This document shows positions 44,426 through 53,307 of a stretch of DNA of 64,000 nt, piece by piece. Source of the DNA: Myxococcales bacterium (lineage in GTDB: Bacteria; Myxococcota_A; Polyangia; Polyangiales; Ga0077539); NCBI GenBank assembly GCA_016793325.1, contig JAEUKI010000062.1, positions 1-64,000 of the forward strand. The letters are read 5' to 3'. The stretch's first letter is position 1. Every line of letters begins with the position of its first letter. The notes beneath the pieces were generated by a model. The model saw only the letters and a program-made list of their open reading frames with translations. It ran no database searches and had not been told where the DNA came from. Position numbers and translations under genes: made by a program.

Positions 44426-44455
44426 GCTCGCTCGGGACACTTGCGCGAACGTGGG

Positions 44456-44869
44456 ATGCACCGCAAGAGCCCATCGATGGAACCTCTTGTCGATGACCTC
44501 GAGATCGATCGGCGTTTGCGCAATCGGATCATCGAATACTTGGAACTCGTCGCTTCATTCGAGTTTCAGCGGGAGTATCAGCGCATTGCCCCTGTTTGGG
44601 TTCCGAACGAGGTGATCAACCAGTGGGAGGACCGAGTTGGTTCGCCCGCGTGCCTCACGTTCGCTGCGTCGCCGGTGTACACGTTGGACGAAGATCGGGC
44701 GCTCCGTGACTTCCACGAGGTGTGGCTCGAGGTCGCCGACGGCACGCCCGATCCGCTTCCCGAGTTGGAAGAGACACTTCGGTTGCCGGCGTGGGAGAGG
44801 CTTCGTGCGGCGGCAGAATCAGCGCTTCGCGTGATGATGGTGCAGGGGTATCTCCCTGAACATCACTGA
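44456..44869 (+). CDS. Small acidic protein of unknown function
   Basis: A 137-residue protein. The frame opens with a TTG at 44441, but I prefer the ATG at 44456 (an ATG at 44477 is also possible). It is acidic and mostly helical (MEPLVDDLEIDRRLRNRIIE, YLELVASFEFQREYQRIAP). Its size and composition recall immunity proteins of polymorphic toxins, but no family motif is visible, so this is only a thought. It follows the TPR-like gene by 30 bp. Confidence 0.58.
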   Translation: MHRKSPSMEPLVDDLEIDRRLRNRIIEYLELVASFEFQREYQRIAPVWVPNEVINQWEDRVGSPACLTFAASPVYTLDEDRALRDFHEVWLEVADGTPDPLPELEETLRLPAWERLRAAAESALRVMMVQGYLPEHH

Positions 44870-45033
44870 CCTGATGCCAGCTCCGCGCAGAGACACGGGT
44901 CGACGCCCGCACAGCGCACAGCGGCGTACGGGCAGACCGATCTCCATGTCTGACGTCAGCACTCGTCGAACGTCGCCCCGAACACCGTCGCGTCTCGGAG
45001 TTCGCTCGTGCGTCTGTGCGCGAGGCGAGCTCG

Positions 45034-45444
45034 ATGAATCATGAACACGAAATCACCATCGGTCGGCGACCGCTCGCGCCGCGGGCCCCGATCGACGATC
45101 AGCCCCGGTGGGCGCTGCGAACACGCTACGATCTCGACAGTCGACAAATGATCGAAGCGGCTCACCCCGATCTCGTGCGTTCGCTGCGTGCTGCTTGCGC
45201 CGCCGGAAGCACGCCGTCCGAGTTGATCCAACAGATCTGCGACTACTTCGGAATGCCGGCCGATGCGCTGCAGTTCCAGGTGATATTGCTGATGAAAACT
45301 GCGTTCGACCTCTCGCTCAGCGAAGCGCGGGGCGTGTTGGAGGCACCTGCGTTTGGTTACCGCTCGGTCGACGAGCTCGCGGACTTCGACGATCGATTCG
45401 CGCGTGTGCTCGGTTGTCCGCGTCGACACTCGAATGCGCTCTGA
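45034..45444 (+). CDS. Small helical protein of unknown function
   Basis: A 136-residue protein from the ATG at 45034 (a GTG at 45016 is possible). N-terminal basic segment, then two helical blocks (HPDLVRSLRAACAAGSTPSEL and QFQVILLMKTAFDLSLSEAR) and an acidic end. No recognised family. It is the last of five small unknown genes before the RCC1-repeat lipoproteins; the 164-bp gap before it holds nothing I can identify. Confidence 0.58.
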   Translation: MNHEHEITIGRRPLAPRAPIDDQPRWALRTRYDLDSRQMIEAAHPDLVRSLRAACAAGSTPSELIQQICDYFGMPADALQFQVILLMKTAFDLSLSEARGVLEAPAFGYRSVDELADFDDRFARVLGCPRRHSNAL

Positions 45445-45522
45445 GTCGCGCGCGCAGAGCAACGAGGAACCAATCACACCGCGCGCGCAGAGCGGCCGTG
45501 TCACACGACGACGCTGCCGACG

Positions 45523-47436
45523 ATGGCGCGCTCGATGCGACCGGTGATCGTTCGACGTGCGCGGCGATCGAGCGCGTGGGGACGACTCCAACACGCTGTG
45601 CTCGTCGCGTTGGGCATCGCGTCGGCGGGTTGTACGCCCGCCGTTCGTTCGCTCGTTCCAACGCCGCGTCGAACGTCGCGGCTTGTCGCCACCGCCACGT
45701 CGACGTGCATGATCACGGAACACGGTGAGGCGCGGTGTTGGGGGCGCGTCGGACGGTTCGGCGGAGGCGAGTGGCTGACGAGTCTCGTACGAGCTGTGTC
45801 TCGATCGAGCAGGCGGGACCAACCACCGCTGCCGGACCGCGCAGCGATCACGCTCTCGCTCTCGAGCCCGACCAGCGCGATTCGGAGGCGCAACCGTGCT
45901 TGCTTTCAGAGCCTTGGATTACGCTGGAGCTGTGCCGATGGCGCGTCTGCGGACGAGCCGTTTACCAACTCCTTCGCGACGACCGTGGCGTATCCCGCGC
46001 TGACGTGGCCCTCGTGGAATCACTGTGACGTTCGCGACGGTTGGCTCGAATGCGCCACGCACGACGAGTGGTCGCGGGTCGCGCCCGTGTCACACGAGCT
46101 GCGCGCGGTTCTCGGGTCGAACGCGCTGCGCTGCGTGCTCCTTCGTGACGGCGCGCTTCACTGCCGCGCGATCGAGCCCGCGGTGGCCTCTGCGCTCGAC
46201 GTCGCGCACGCTCCACTGCGTCACGCTCCGTGGGCGAGCGCGCTCGCGCAGGCCCGCGCCGAGCCGCCGATCGCGACGGATGTCGTCGATGCGTCCGCGG
46301 ATGCGAACCGCGTTTCGTGGTTGCTCCGCGATGGAAGCTGGTGGACCGCGAGCGCGATCGCAGCGCGCTCGGAGAACAGCGCTCGACCAGGAGTGACGAT
46401 TGCGCGCGTGGCGGATGAAGCCGGCTTCTTTGTCGGGCTCGCATCGACGATCGACGAGTCTTGTGCGTGGACGACCGTCGGCGACGTGTACTGCTCGAGG
46501 CGTTCGCAGGACGCTCCTCGATGGGTCCTTCGAGGCGCGATCGAAGTCGCTTCGGGGCCGCTTCACACGTGCGCGCTGTTGCGAAACGACCTTGTGAAGT
46601 GCTGGGGAGATCCGGGATTCGGGCGACTCGGGCGATCGACTCCGAGCGACTGGCGCGCGGACGTTGTTCGAATCGAGGGTCGCGTTCGCGCGGCGAGCGC
46701 CGGGTGGGCACACACATGCGCGATTCTCGACGACGGCAGCGTGCGTTGTTGGGGGCTACGCGCGTTCGAAGTCGATCAGCGCGCACCGCTGGAGTTCGTC
46801 GGCGCGCAATTGCGGTCCCAGCCAACGCCCGTCGAAATCGCGATTCCGCGCGATGCGACGATGATGACGACGCTCGGCACGTCGACCTGCGCAAAGACGG
46901 GCGCGAGTCGTTGGTGTTGGCGCGGCGCGGATGGGGCGAATCTGCTCCGCGTCTCCGATGCAACGTTCGCGAGAGCGAGAGCCGCCGCGGTCGAACCGCT
47001 GCCGGTGTTTCCAGATGATGAGGACACGATCGCGTCGTGTTCGGGAGCTGACTACCGGTGCTTGCTGCTTCGTGGGGGAGAGGTCCAGTGCACGTCGCCG
47101 TCGTGCACGAGGCCGATCCACGGCATGCCCGAGTGCGCGCTCGTGCCCGAGAAGGTCCCGAATCTACCGGGCGCCATGGTGGGGATGACCTGCGGCGGCG
47201 GTCACGCGTGCGCTTGGAACGCGAGCGGCGAGCTCTACTGCTGGGGCAACAACACGTTCGCGCAACGGGCGTCGGAGCGCGATCGCGATGTCGAAGCTGC
47301 TCAGCGCGTCGACGTCACGTTCGAACGCGGGGGGCGGTCGCGTGATGTGTACGCAGTGAGCTCACTCCTCGGAAATATCCAGAGAAACTCAGCCCGCGTG
47401 TCGCGAATGGAAGGCGCACCCCCGCCCCTCGAGTGA
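45523..47436 (+). CDS. Lipoprotein with degenerate RCC1 repeats
   Basis: A 637-residue protein (ATG at 45523; an ATG at 45535 is equally possible). The signal peptide ends ALGIASAGC (lipobox ASAGC). The rest is a run of diverged RCC1-type blades, recognisable by a 'C-x-W/R-G' strand end and a preceding His-Thr/Ser-Cys: ARCWGRVGRFG, HTCALLRNDLVKCWGDPGFG, HTCAILDDGSVRCWGLRAF, HACAWNASGELYCWGNN. Several blades lack the Trp or Gly. RCC1 propellers bind partners on one face; in myxobacteria such lipoproteins are probably surface-exposed. It is a degraded relative of the next gene and likely arose from the same ancestor. Confidence 0.72.
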   Translation: MARSMRPVIVRRARRSSAWGRLQHAVLVALGIASAGCTPAVRSLVPTPRRTSRLVATATSTCMITEHGEARCWGRVGRFGGGEWLTSLVRAVSRSSRRDQPPLPDRAAITLSLSSPTSAIRRRNRACFQSLGLRWSCADGASADEPFTNSFATTVAYPALTWPSWNHCDVRDGWLECATHDEWSRVAPVSHELRAVLGSNALRCVLLRDGALHCRAIEPAVASALDVAHAPLRHAPWASALAQARAEPPIATDVVDASADANRVSWLLRDGSWWTASAIAARSENSARPGVTIARVADEAGFFVGLASTIDESCAWTTVGDVYCSRRSQDAPRWVLRGAIEVASGPLHTCALLRNDLVKCWGDPGFGRLGRSTPSDWRADVVRIEGRVRAASAGWAHTCAILDDGSVRCWGLRAFEVDQRAPLEFVGAQLRSQPTPVEIAIPRDATMMTTLGTSTCAKTGASRWCWRGADGANLLRVSDATFARARAAAVEPLPVFPDDEDTIASCSGADYRCLLLRGGEVQCTSPSCTRPIHGMPECALVPEKVPNLPGAMVGMTCGGGHACAWNASGELYCWGNNTFAQRASERDRDVEAAQRVDVTFERGGRSRDVYAVSSLLGNIQRNSARVSRMEGAPPPLE

Positions 47437-47625
47437 CTCGATCGACGCGTGACTCCGTTGCGGCGTTGTTCGCGCCGTCCATCGCGCGCTCGTCGAGTGG
47501 ACGCATCCGTCCACCACTGGCATCGCAGTTCTCTTCGACCGCTCCTCCCCGATCGAACGACGTCGTGATAGTTCACTTCTCGGGAGCTTTCGCCGGTGAC
47601 TCATCCCGGCGAAACGGAGCGTGTG

Positions 47626-50600
47626 ATGTCGATCATTGCTTCTTGGAGACGGTTCACCGCCGCGAGTCTCGTGGCGATCGCGTGTGCAGCGTGCTCGGGT
47701 CCATCGACGGTGGATGGCGGCAACGATGCGGGGCTCGACGTTGCGTTCGTCGATGTTGCCCCGCCGCCTGACGTCGCGATTCCCGACGGCGGAACGTGCT
47801 TCGACATGGACAACGACGGGCACCCGTCCGCTGCGTGCGGCGGCGACGACTGCGACGACAACAACCCGCGCATCAACCCGAGCGCGCGCGAGGTGTGCGA
47901 CAACGCGGGCGTCGACGAAGACTGCAACCCGTGCACGGTCGCGCAGGTCACGATGGGCGGGCGCGGCGGCGACGGCGATCGTGACGAGGATGGCTATCCA
48001 AGCGTCGATTGCTTCAATCGCGTTCCGGCTGCGAGGCCGGCTCCCGTTTGCTCGGACGTTGTTCCGGACGCGGGCGTCGATGGAGGCGCGAGCCCCACGC
48101 GCGTTCGTGTGGGCGCTTCGATGGTGTCGGGAGCGGACTGCGCCGACGACCCCGCGAGCGGCGGCGCGACGCGCTTTCCTGGCGCGGCAGAGATCTGCAA
48201 CGGACGCGACGACGATTGCGATGGCGCTGCGGACGAAGACTTTCCGCTCGTGCAGTGCTTCGCAGACGCCGACGGCGATGGCTTCGCGCCGATGGGCGCC
48301 GCGCGTGTCGGAATGCCCACGTGTGGCCCGTGCCCGATGGGCAGCACCAACCGCGAGCCCGCCGGATCGAACATCGACTGCAACGACGCGGATCAGTTTC
48401 AATCGCCGATGGGCGTCGACAACTGCGACGGCCGCGACAACGACTGCAACCCCTCGACGCCCGACGGAACCAACGACGCCCGCATCGGCGCGATGTGCGC
48501 GGCGGGCACGGGCGTCGGTCGCTGCAGCGTGGCGTCGAACGTCTGCGAGAGCGGGGCGATCCGATGCCGCGCGAACACCCCCGTGCTCGAGATGTGCAAC
48601 GGCGCCGACGACGACTGCGACGGCATGACCGACGAGCCTCAGTGCGTCGACTCGCGCATCGACGCGACGGGGCGCCAGACCGAGCCGACGAGCTACGGCG
48701 TGTGCGAAGGCAGCACGTGCGTCGCGTCGCGCTGCGCGGACTTTCGAGGGGACTGCGACAGCAACCCGCGAAACGGCTGCGAGACCAACTTGAATTCGAA
48801 CCCCAATCACTGCGGCGGCTGCAACGTGCGCTGCAACTCCGGCGAGTGCGTCAACGGAACCTGCACCGCCGCGACGCTCGTCGAAGTGAGCGCAGGCACG
48901 GACCACACGTGCGCGCGCAACTCGAACGGAACGGTGCTCTGCTGGGGCGGAAACGGTTCTGGTCAGCTCGGGGATGGAACCATGGTGAGCCGATCCGACC
49001 TCGCGACGGTGCTCGGCGTCGCGGGCGCGGTCGAGATCGACGCGGGTTCGGGCCACACGTGCGCGAGGCTCTCGACCGGCGGCGTTCTGTGTTGGGGCGG
49101 CGGGTCGTACGGTCAGCTCGGCATCAACTCGACCGCTGTGCGCACTGTCGCGTCGCCCGTCTTGGGACTGTCGGACGCCGAAGAGATCAGCGCGGGGGGC
49201 TTGACGACCTGCGCGCGAAGGCCCTCCGGCGCGGTCCTGTGTTGGGGGTTCAACAACTACGGTCAGGTCGGCGACGGAACCGCAAGCACCTCGCGCTTGG
49301 TACCGACGCCGGTCGTAGACCTCTCCGACGCTGTCGAAATTTCTGTCGGATACGAGCACGCCTGCGCGCGTCGTCGAACAGGCCCCGTCGTGTGTTGGGG
49401 ACGAAATCAAAGCGGGCAGCTCGGCAACGGCAGCACGATCGACAGTACTCGTCCCGTGATGGTCATGGGGCTCGACGATGCCGTTCAGCTCAGCGCGGGC
49501 AACAGTCACACGTGCGCTCGTCGCAGCGGCGGAACAGTCGTGTGCTGGGGCGATCCGACGAATGGAAAGCTCGGCGACGGCAGCGGCTCGATGCGACTCG
49601 TTCCGACGCCCGTCGCGTCGCTCTCGGGCGCGAGCTTCGTCGAGATCGGCCAACAACACTCGTGCGCGGTGCGAGCAGATGGGCGCCTGTCGTGCTGGGG
49701 CCGCAACGTCGAAGGGCAGCTCGGCGATCGAACGAACGACAATCGACTGACTCCCGTCGATGTCGTGGGAGTCACCGACGCCATCGCCGTGAGCGGAGGT
49801 TCGGCCCACACGTGTGTCGTGCGACGGTCGGGGCAGGTCGAGTGCTGGGGCTTCAACGCAACAGGCCAGCTCGGCGACGGGACGCTCGTCGCGCGAAACG
49901 CGGCGCGTCCGATCGCCTCGAACGACGTCGTCTCGCTCGCCGCGGGGCAAGCGCACACGTGCGCTCGGCGTCCGAACGGACAGGTATTCTGCTGGGGAGC
50001 CAACGCTTCGGGGCAGCTCGGTGACGGGACGACGACGTTTCGCAGCGCTCCGATGCCCGTGATGCTCGTCGGAAACGCTACCGACGTCAGCGGGGGCGGC
50101 GCTCACACGTGCGCGCGTCGGTCGACCGGCGAGGTCGCGTGCTGGGGTGGTGGAAGCGCCGGTCAGCTCGGAAACGGCGTGGCGGTACCGCAAACGACGG
50201 CCGTGCGAGCGACGATGCTCACGGACGCTGTCGAGGTCGCCACTGGGTCATTGCACACGTGCGCGCGAACCTCGAATGGACAGGTGTTTTGCTGGGGTTT
50301 CAACGCGAGCGGCCAGCTCGGCGACGGGACGACCACCTCGCGCTCGACGCTCAACGTGAGCCTTCACGCGGCCATGACCGACGCCGTCGAGATCACGGCG
50401 AACAGCTCGCACACCTGCGGACGAAGGCGCAATGGCGAGGTCCAGTGTTGGGGCGTGAACACGTCGGGCCAGCTCGGGGACGGAACGACGAACAACGCGA
50501 CGCGAGCGACGACAGTCGTTCGACTCCCAGAGGCGGTCGAGATCGGCGCGGGTGCGTTGCACACGTGCGCACGCACCGCGCGTGGATCGATCCTGTGTTG

Positions 50601-52035
50601 GGGCGGCAACGCCAACGCGCAGCTCGGCGACGGAACGACCAACGGGCGTTTGGAGCCCGGGACCGTTTCCGGCATCACGGACGCGGTCGAGCTCGCGGTC
50701 GGGTACTTTCACGCGTGCGCGCGTCGCGCAGGCGGACAGGTCGTTTGTTGGGGCTCGAATTCATCGGGCCAGCTTGGCGATGGAACACGTGGCGGCGCGA
50801 GGTGGACTCCGGTCACCGTCTCGGGCTTGACCGACGCGACGAGCATCGTTGCAGGTGAGAGACACACGTGCGCGCGACGTCGCGATCGCTCGGTCGTGTG
50901 CTGGGGCAGCAACGCCCTCGGTCAGAGCGCGCAAACTGCGACCAACCGATTCGCGCCAGTTGCGGTGATGTCGATCGCCACCGCGACACGACTCGTCGCG
51001 GGTGACGAGCACGCGTGCGCGCGGCTTCCGTCGGGGACCGTCCAGTGTTGGGGCGCCAACGGATTCGGGCAGCTCGGTCGTCGAGGAACCGTGCCGTCCG
51101 CGACGCCCGTGACCGTGATCGAGCCGTCGGGAACGATGCTGAACGCGACGGATATCGGCCGAGGCGACCTTCATTCGTGTGCGCGACGACCGACCGGAAC
51201 GCTCGTCTGCTGGGGCGCGAACACCTTCGGACAGCTGGGAGACAATTCGTACTCGATGCGGGACGTCGCCACAGACGTCCTCGACGTCACGGACGCGACG
51301 CAATTCAGCGGTGGGTTCGCTCACTCGTGCGCGAGGGTGATGGACGGATCGCTGCGCTGCTGGGGAGCGAACAACTTCGGGCAGCTCGGCAACGGCACGT
51401 TGACGACTACGGCTCGGGCGACGCGCGTCAGCACGATCAACGATGCCTCGTCGGTGACCGTCGGCGGCGCGCACGCATGCGCCGTACGTGCAGGCGGCGC
51501 GGTGATGTGTTGGGGCCTCGGGACCAACGGACAGCTTGGATTGGGCTCGGCGATGTCGGCGACGACACCGCAAGCGCTCACGATGCTCCCGCCCGCAGGG
51601 TCGGTTTCTGCAGGGCAGGCGTTTACGTGCGCGCGCCTTCTGGACTCGCGTGTGTTCTGCTGGGGCGCTGGCAGCACGACCGGCGACGGCACCTCGATGC
51701 AGCGACAGGCCCCCGTCGCGGTGATGGGCTTGTCCGATGCGCTCTCGGTGTCCGCGGGCGAGTCGCACGCGTGCGCGGTGCGAGCCTCGGGACAGGTCTC
51801 GTGCTGGGGCTTCAACACTGACGGACAGCTCGGTGACGGAACGACGAGTCATCGCTTGGCGCCCGTCGGAGTTTCGTCGATCACCGACGCCGTCGAGGTC
51901 GCGTGCGGCGATGGCTTCACGTGCGCGCGACGCATGGGCGGCTCCGTGCTCTGCTGGGGCTCGAACGAGAACGGTCAGCTCGGCGACGGAACGTTCAGCA
52001 GCTCACCGACGCCGTTGCCCGTGACGGGGCTCTGA
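47626..52035 (+). CDS. Giant RCC1-repeat lipoprotein with MopE-like metal-binding repeats
   Basis: A 1469-residue protein from the ATG at 47626 (CGGAG before it). Lipoprotein signal MSIIASWRRFTAASLVAIACAAC, then a DGG/DAG linker. Residues about 55-400 hold MopE-like metal-binding motif repeats (DADGDGFAPMG, PGAAEICNGRDDDCDGAADED, MCNGADDDCDGMTDEP) and a Cys-rich spacer ending HCGGCNVRCNSGECVNGTC. From about residue 420 there are 21 RCC1 repeats of ~50 residues, each with HTCAR-type and CWGxNxxGQLGDG motifs; 21 equals three complete seven-blade propellers. It is presumably an outer-surface protein. Ligand and role unknown. The neighbour upstream is a degenerate relative. Confidence 0.85.
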   Translation: MSIIASWRRFTAASLVAIACAACSGPSTVDGGNDAGLDVAFVDVAPPPDVAIPDGGTCFDMDNDGHPSAACGGDDCDDNNPRINPSAREVCDNAGVDEDCNPCTVAQVTMGGRGGDGDRDEDGYPSVDCFNRVPAARPAPVCSDVVPDAGVDGGASPTRVRVGASMVSGADCADDPASGGATRFPGAAEICNGRDDDCDGAADEDFPLVQCFADADGDGFAPMGAARVGMPTCGPCPMGSTNREPAGSNIDCNDADQFQSPMGVDNCDGRDNDCNPSTPDGTNDARIGAMCAAGTGVGRCSVASNVCESGAIRCRANTPVLEMCNGADDDCDGMTDEPQCVDSRIDATGRQTEPTSYGVCEGSTCVASRCADFRGDCDSNPRNGCETNLNSNPNHCGGCNVRCNSGECVNGTCTAATLVEVSAGTDHTCARNSNGTVLCWGGNGSGQLGDGTMVSRSDLATVLGVAGAVEIDAGSGHTCARLSTGGVLCWGGGSYGQLGINSTAVRTVASPVLGLSDAEEISAGGLTTCARRPSGAVLCWGFNNYGQVGDGTASTSRLVPTPVVDLSDAVEISVGYEHACARRRTGPVVCWGRNQSGQLGNGSTIDSTRPVMVMGLDDAVQLSAGNSHTCARRSGGTVVCWGDPTNGKLGDGSGSMRLVPTPVASLSGASFVEIGQQHSCAVRADGRLSCWGRNVEGQLGDRTNDNRLTPVDVVGVTDAIAVSGGSAHTCVVRRSGQVECWGFNATGQLGDGTLVARNAARPIASNDVVSLAAGQAHTCARRPNGQVFCWGANASGQLGDGTTTFRSAPMPVMLVGNATDVSGGGAHTCARRSTGEVACWGGGSAGQLGNGVAVPQTTAVRATMLTDAVEVATGSLHTCARTSNGQVFCWGFNASGQLGDGTTTSRSTLNVSLHAAMTDAVEITANSSHTCGRRRNGEVQCWGVNTSGQLGDGTTNNATRATTVVRLPEAVEIGAGALHTCARTARGSILCWGGNANAQLGDGTTNGRLEPGTVSGITDAVELAVGYFHACARRAGGQVVCWGSNSSGQLGDGTRGGARWTPVTVSGLTDATSIVAGERHTCARRRDRSVVCWGSNALGQSAQTATNRFAPVAVMSIATATRLVAGDEHACARLPSGTVQCWGANGFGQLGRRGTVPSATPVTVIEPSGTMLNATDIGRGDLHSCARRPTGTLVCWGANTFGQLGDNSYSMRDVATDVLDVTDATQFSGGFAHSCARVMDGSLRCWGANNFGQLGNGTLTTTARATRVSTINDASSVTVGGAHACAVRAGGAVMCWGLGTNGQLGLGSAMSATTPQALTMLPPAGSVSAGQAFTCARLLDSRVFCWGAGSTTGDGTSMQRQAPVAVMGLSDALSVSAGESHACAVRASGQVSCWGFNTDGQLGDGTTSHRLAPVGVSSITDAVEVACGDGFTCARRMGGSVLCWGSNENGQLGDGTFSSSPTPLPVTGL
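48890..52035 (+). repeat. Twenty-one RCC1 repeats within the giant lipoprotein
   Basis: I counted 21 units by their CWG...GQLG motif, roughly every 150 bp. DNA identity between units is low except for the TGCTGGGGC / GGTCAGCTCGG core, so they are old duplications held by selection rather than a recent expansion. Unit 14 lacks the Leu-Gly of GQLG and unit 19 is shortened. Confidence 0.8.
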
Positions 52036-52068
52036 GCCCGCGCCGCGCGCGGTCCCGCGCGATCACGC

Positions 52069-53190
52069 TCAAGGCGCGCCATCGACGCACGGAACCTGTT
52101 CGCCGATCGTCGCGCCTTCCCTCGCGGGGTGCCACGCGTCGATGCGAGCGTCGTACGTCGCGACCTCGCTTCGCCGTACGCAGCAAAGCGCGCCCGTGGG
52201 CATGATGTCTGGCAGCCGTTCGATTCGGTCGCATCCGAGGCGCGCCGCTGCGCCATCGCCGAGCCTCTCTTCGTCGACCGCCGCGCAGTCTTCGCCCTCG
52301 ACGACGAGGTCGACTCGCCCGTCGCGGTTGGTGTCGATCCAACGCGTGCGAAGGTCGCGGCGTCCGAACTCGATCGCGCCAGGATGAATTCGACGCTGAA
52401 CCATCGCGACGATCGAAGGGCGCGGCGCGAGGTCGATCACCGCGAAGTCTTCGAGCGAGTCGAAGCCCGTCGGACAACGCGGCCTCGTGCAATACGTGAT
52501 CGCGAGCGAGAGCTCGAGCTCACCGTCGCCGTCGATGTCACGAAGCTCTCGGCCTTCGACCGCGAGCGGACAGCCGAGCGTGCGCGGGTTGTAGAACGCT
52601 TCTCGTGTCGGTAGCTCGACCGTGCCCTCGACTTGCGCCACGCCGTTGTCATCGCTGCTGACCACGACGACCAGCGTCGGTGAATCGCGCTGCTGGCGCT
52701 CGGTTCGCTGCGCCACGGAGACGAATCGCCCGTCGCCGAGCGCGTTGAACCCGCCCTGCAGCGCGAAGCGCGCGCGACCGTTGCTCGCTCTGGCGAGCGC
52801 GGCGAGGAGCGCGCGTGTGTCGGGCGCGCGTCCCGATCGAACAACGGCCCCGCGCTCCGCATCGGGGCGGTCGCGAGCGCTCGATCCCGAGCCCCTCGTG
52901 AACACCGCTCGCTCGAACGAGAATGACACTCCGCCGCGCGTCTCGTACGGCGCGAACTCGTCCGCGGTTCTCCCAACGATTCCGTCGCTCGCTGCGTCGT
53001 CCCGTTCGTCACCGCCGTCCGCGTGTTGCGCGATGACGACTTCGCGCGCGTCGAACGCCGCATCGGCCGACGGTCGCGCCGGCGCGCGCGGTTCGTGTGC
53101 TCGTTCGATCGTCACGGGGGCGGGGTCGCGCGTGCATCCAACGAAGAGCGCGATCGCCGCGACCGCGTACGCGCGTGATCCAGTGTTCAT
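52069..53190 (-). CDS. Lipoprotein with calcium-loop/VCBS-like motifs
   Basis: A 373-residue protein from the ATG at 53190. Signal peptide MNTGSRAYAVAAIALFVGC (Cys19), then an acidic linker. The C-terminal two thirds include two D-x-D-G-D-like loops, RDIDGDGELELSLAI and WIDTNRDGRVDLVVEG, typical of VCBS/FG-GAP-like or EF-hand-like surface proteins, and paired Cys near the end (ALCCVRRS). Function unknown. Convergent with the RCC1 gene (33 bp). Confidence 0.68.
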   Translation of the reverse strand: MNTGSRAYAVAAIALFVGCTRDPAPVTIERAHEPRAPARPSADAAFDAREVVIAQHADGGDERDDAASDGIVGRTADEFAPYETRGGVSFSFERAVFTRGSGSSARDRPDAERGAVVRSGRAPDTRALLAALARASNGRARFALQGGFNALGDGRFVSVAQRTERQQRDSPTLVVVVSSDDNGVAQVEGTVELPTREAFYNPRTLGCPLAVEGRELRDIDGDGELELSLAITYCTRPRCPTGFDSLEDFAVIDLAPRPSIVAMVQRRIHPGAIEFGRRDLRTRWIDTNRDGRVDLVVEGEDCAAVDEERLGDGAAARLGCDRIERLPDIMPTGALCCVRRSEVATYDARIDAWHPAREGATIGEQVPCVDGAP

Positions 53191-53307
53191 CGCCGTGATC
53201 GTTCACCAGCGACCGCGCGCGTGCCGCTTAAACAACCTTCGACAACCTTGAACCTAGCCGTTGCGCCCAGCTCCCCGCGCTCCCTCCTTCGCCTCGCTTC
53301 CCCAAAT

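Noticed and set aside
47389..50193. 934-residue open frame on the minus strand across the RCC1 gene
   Set aside because: It is the complement of the RCC1 repeats; the translation is Arg/Ala/Val-rich without motifs, and the plus-strand frame has clear domains.
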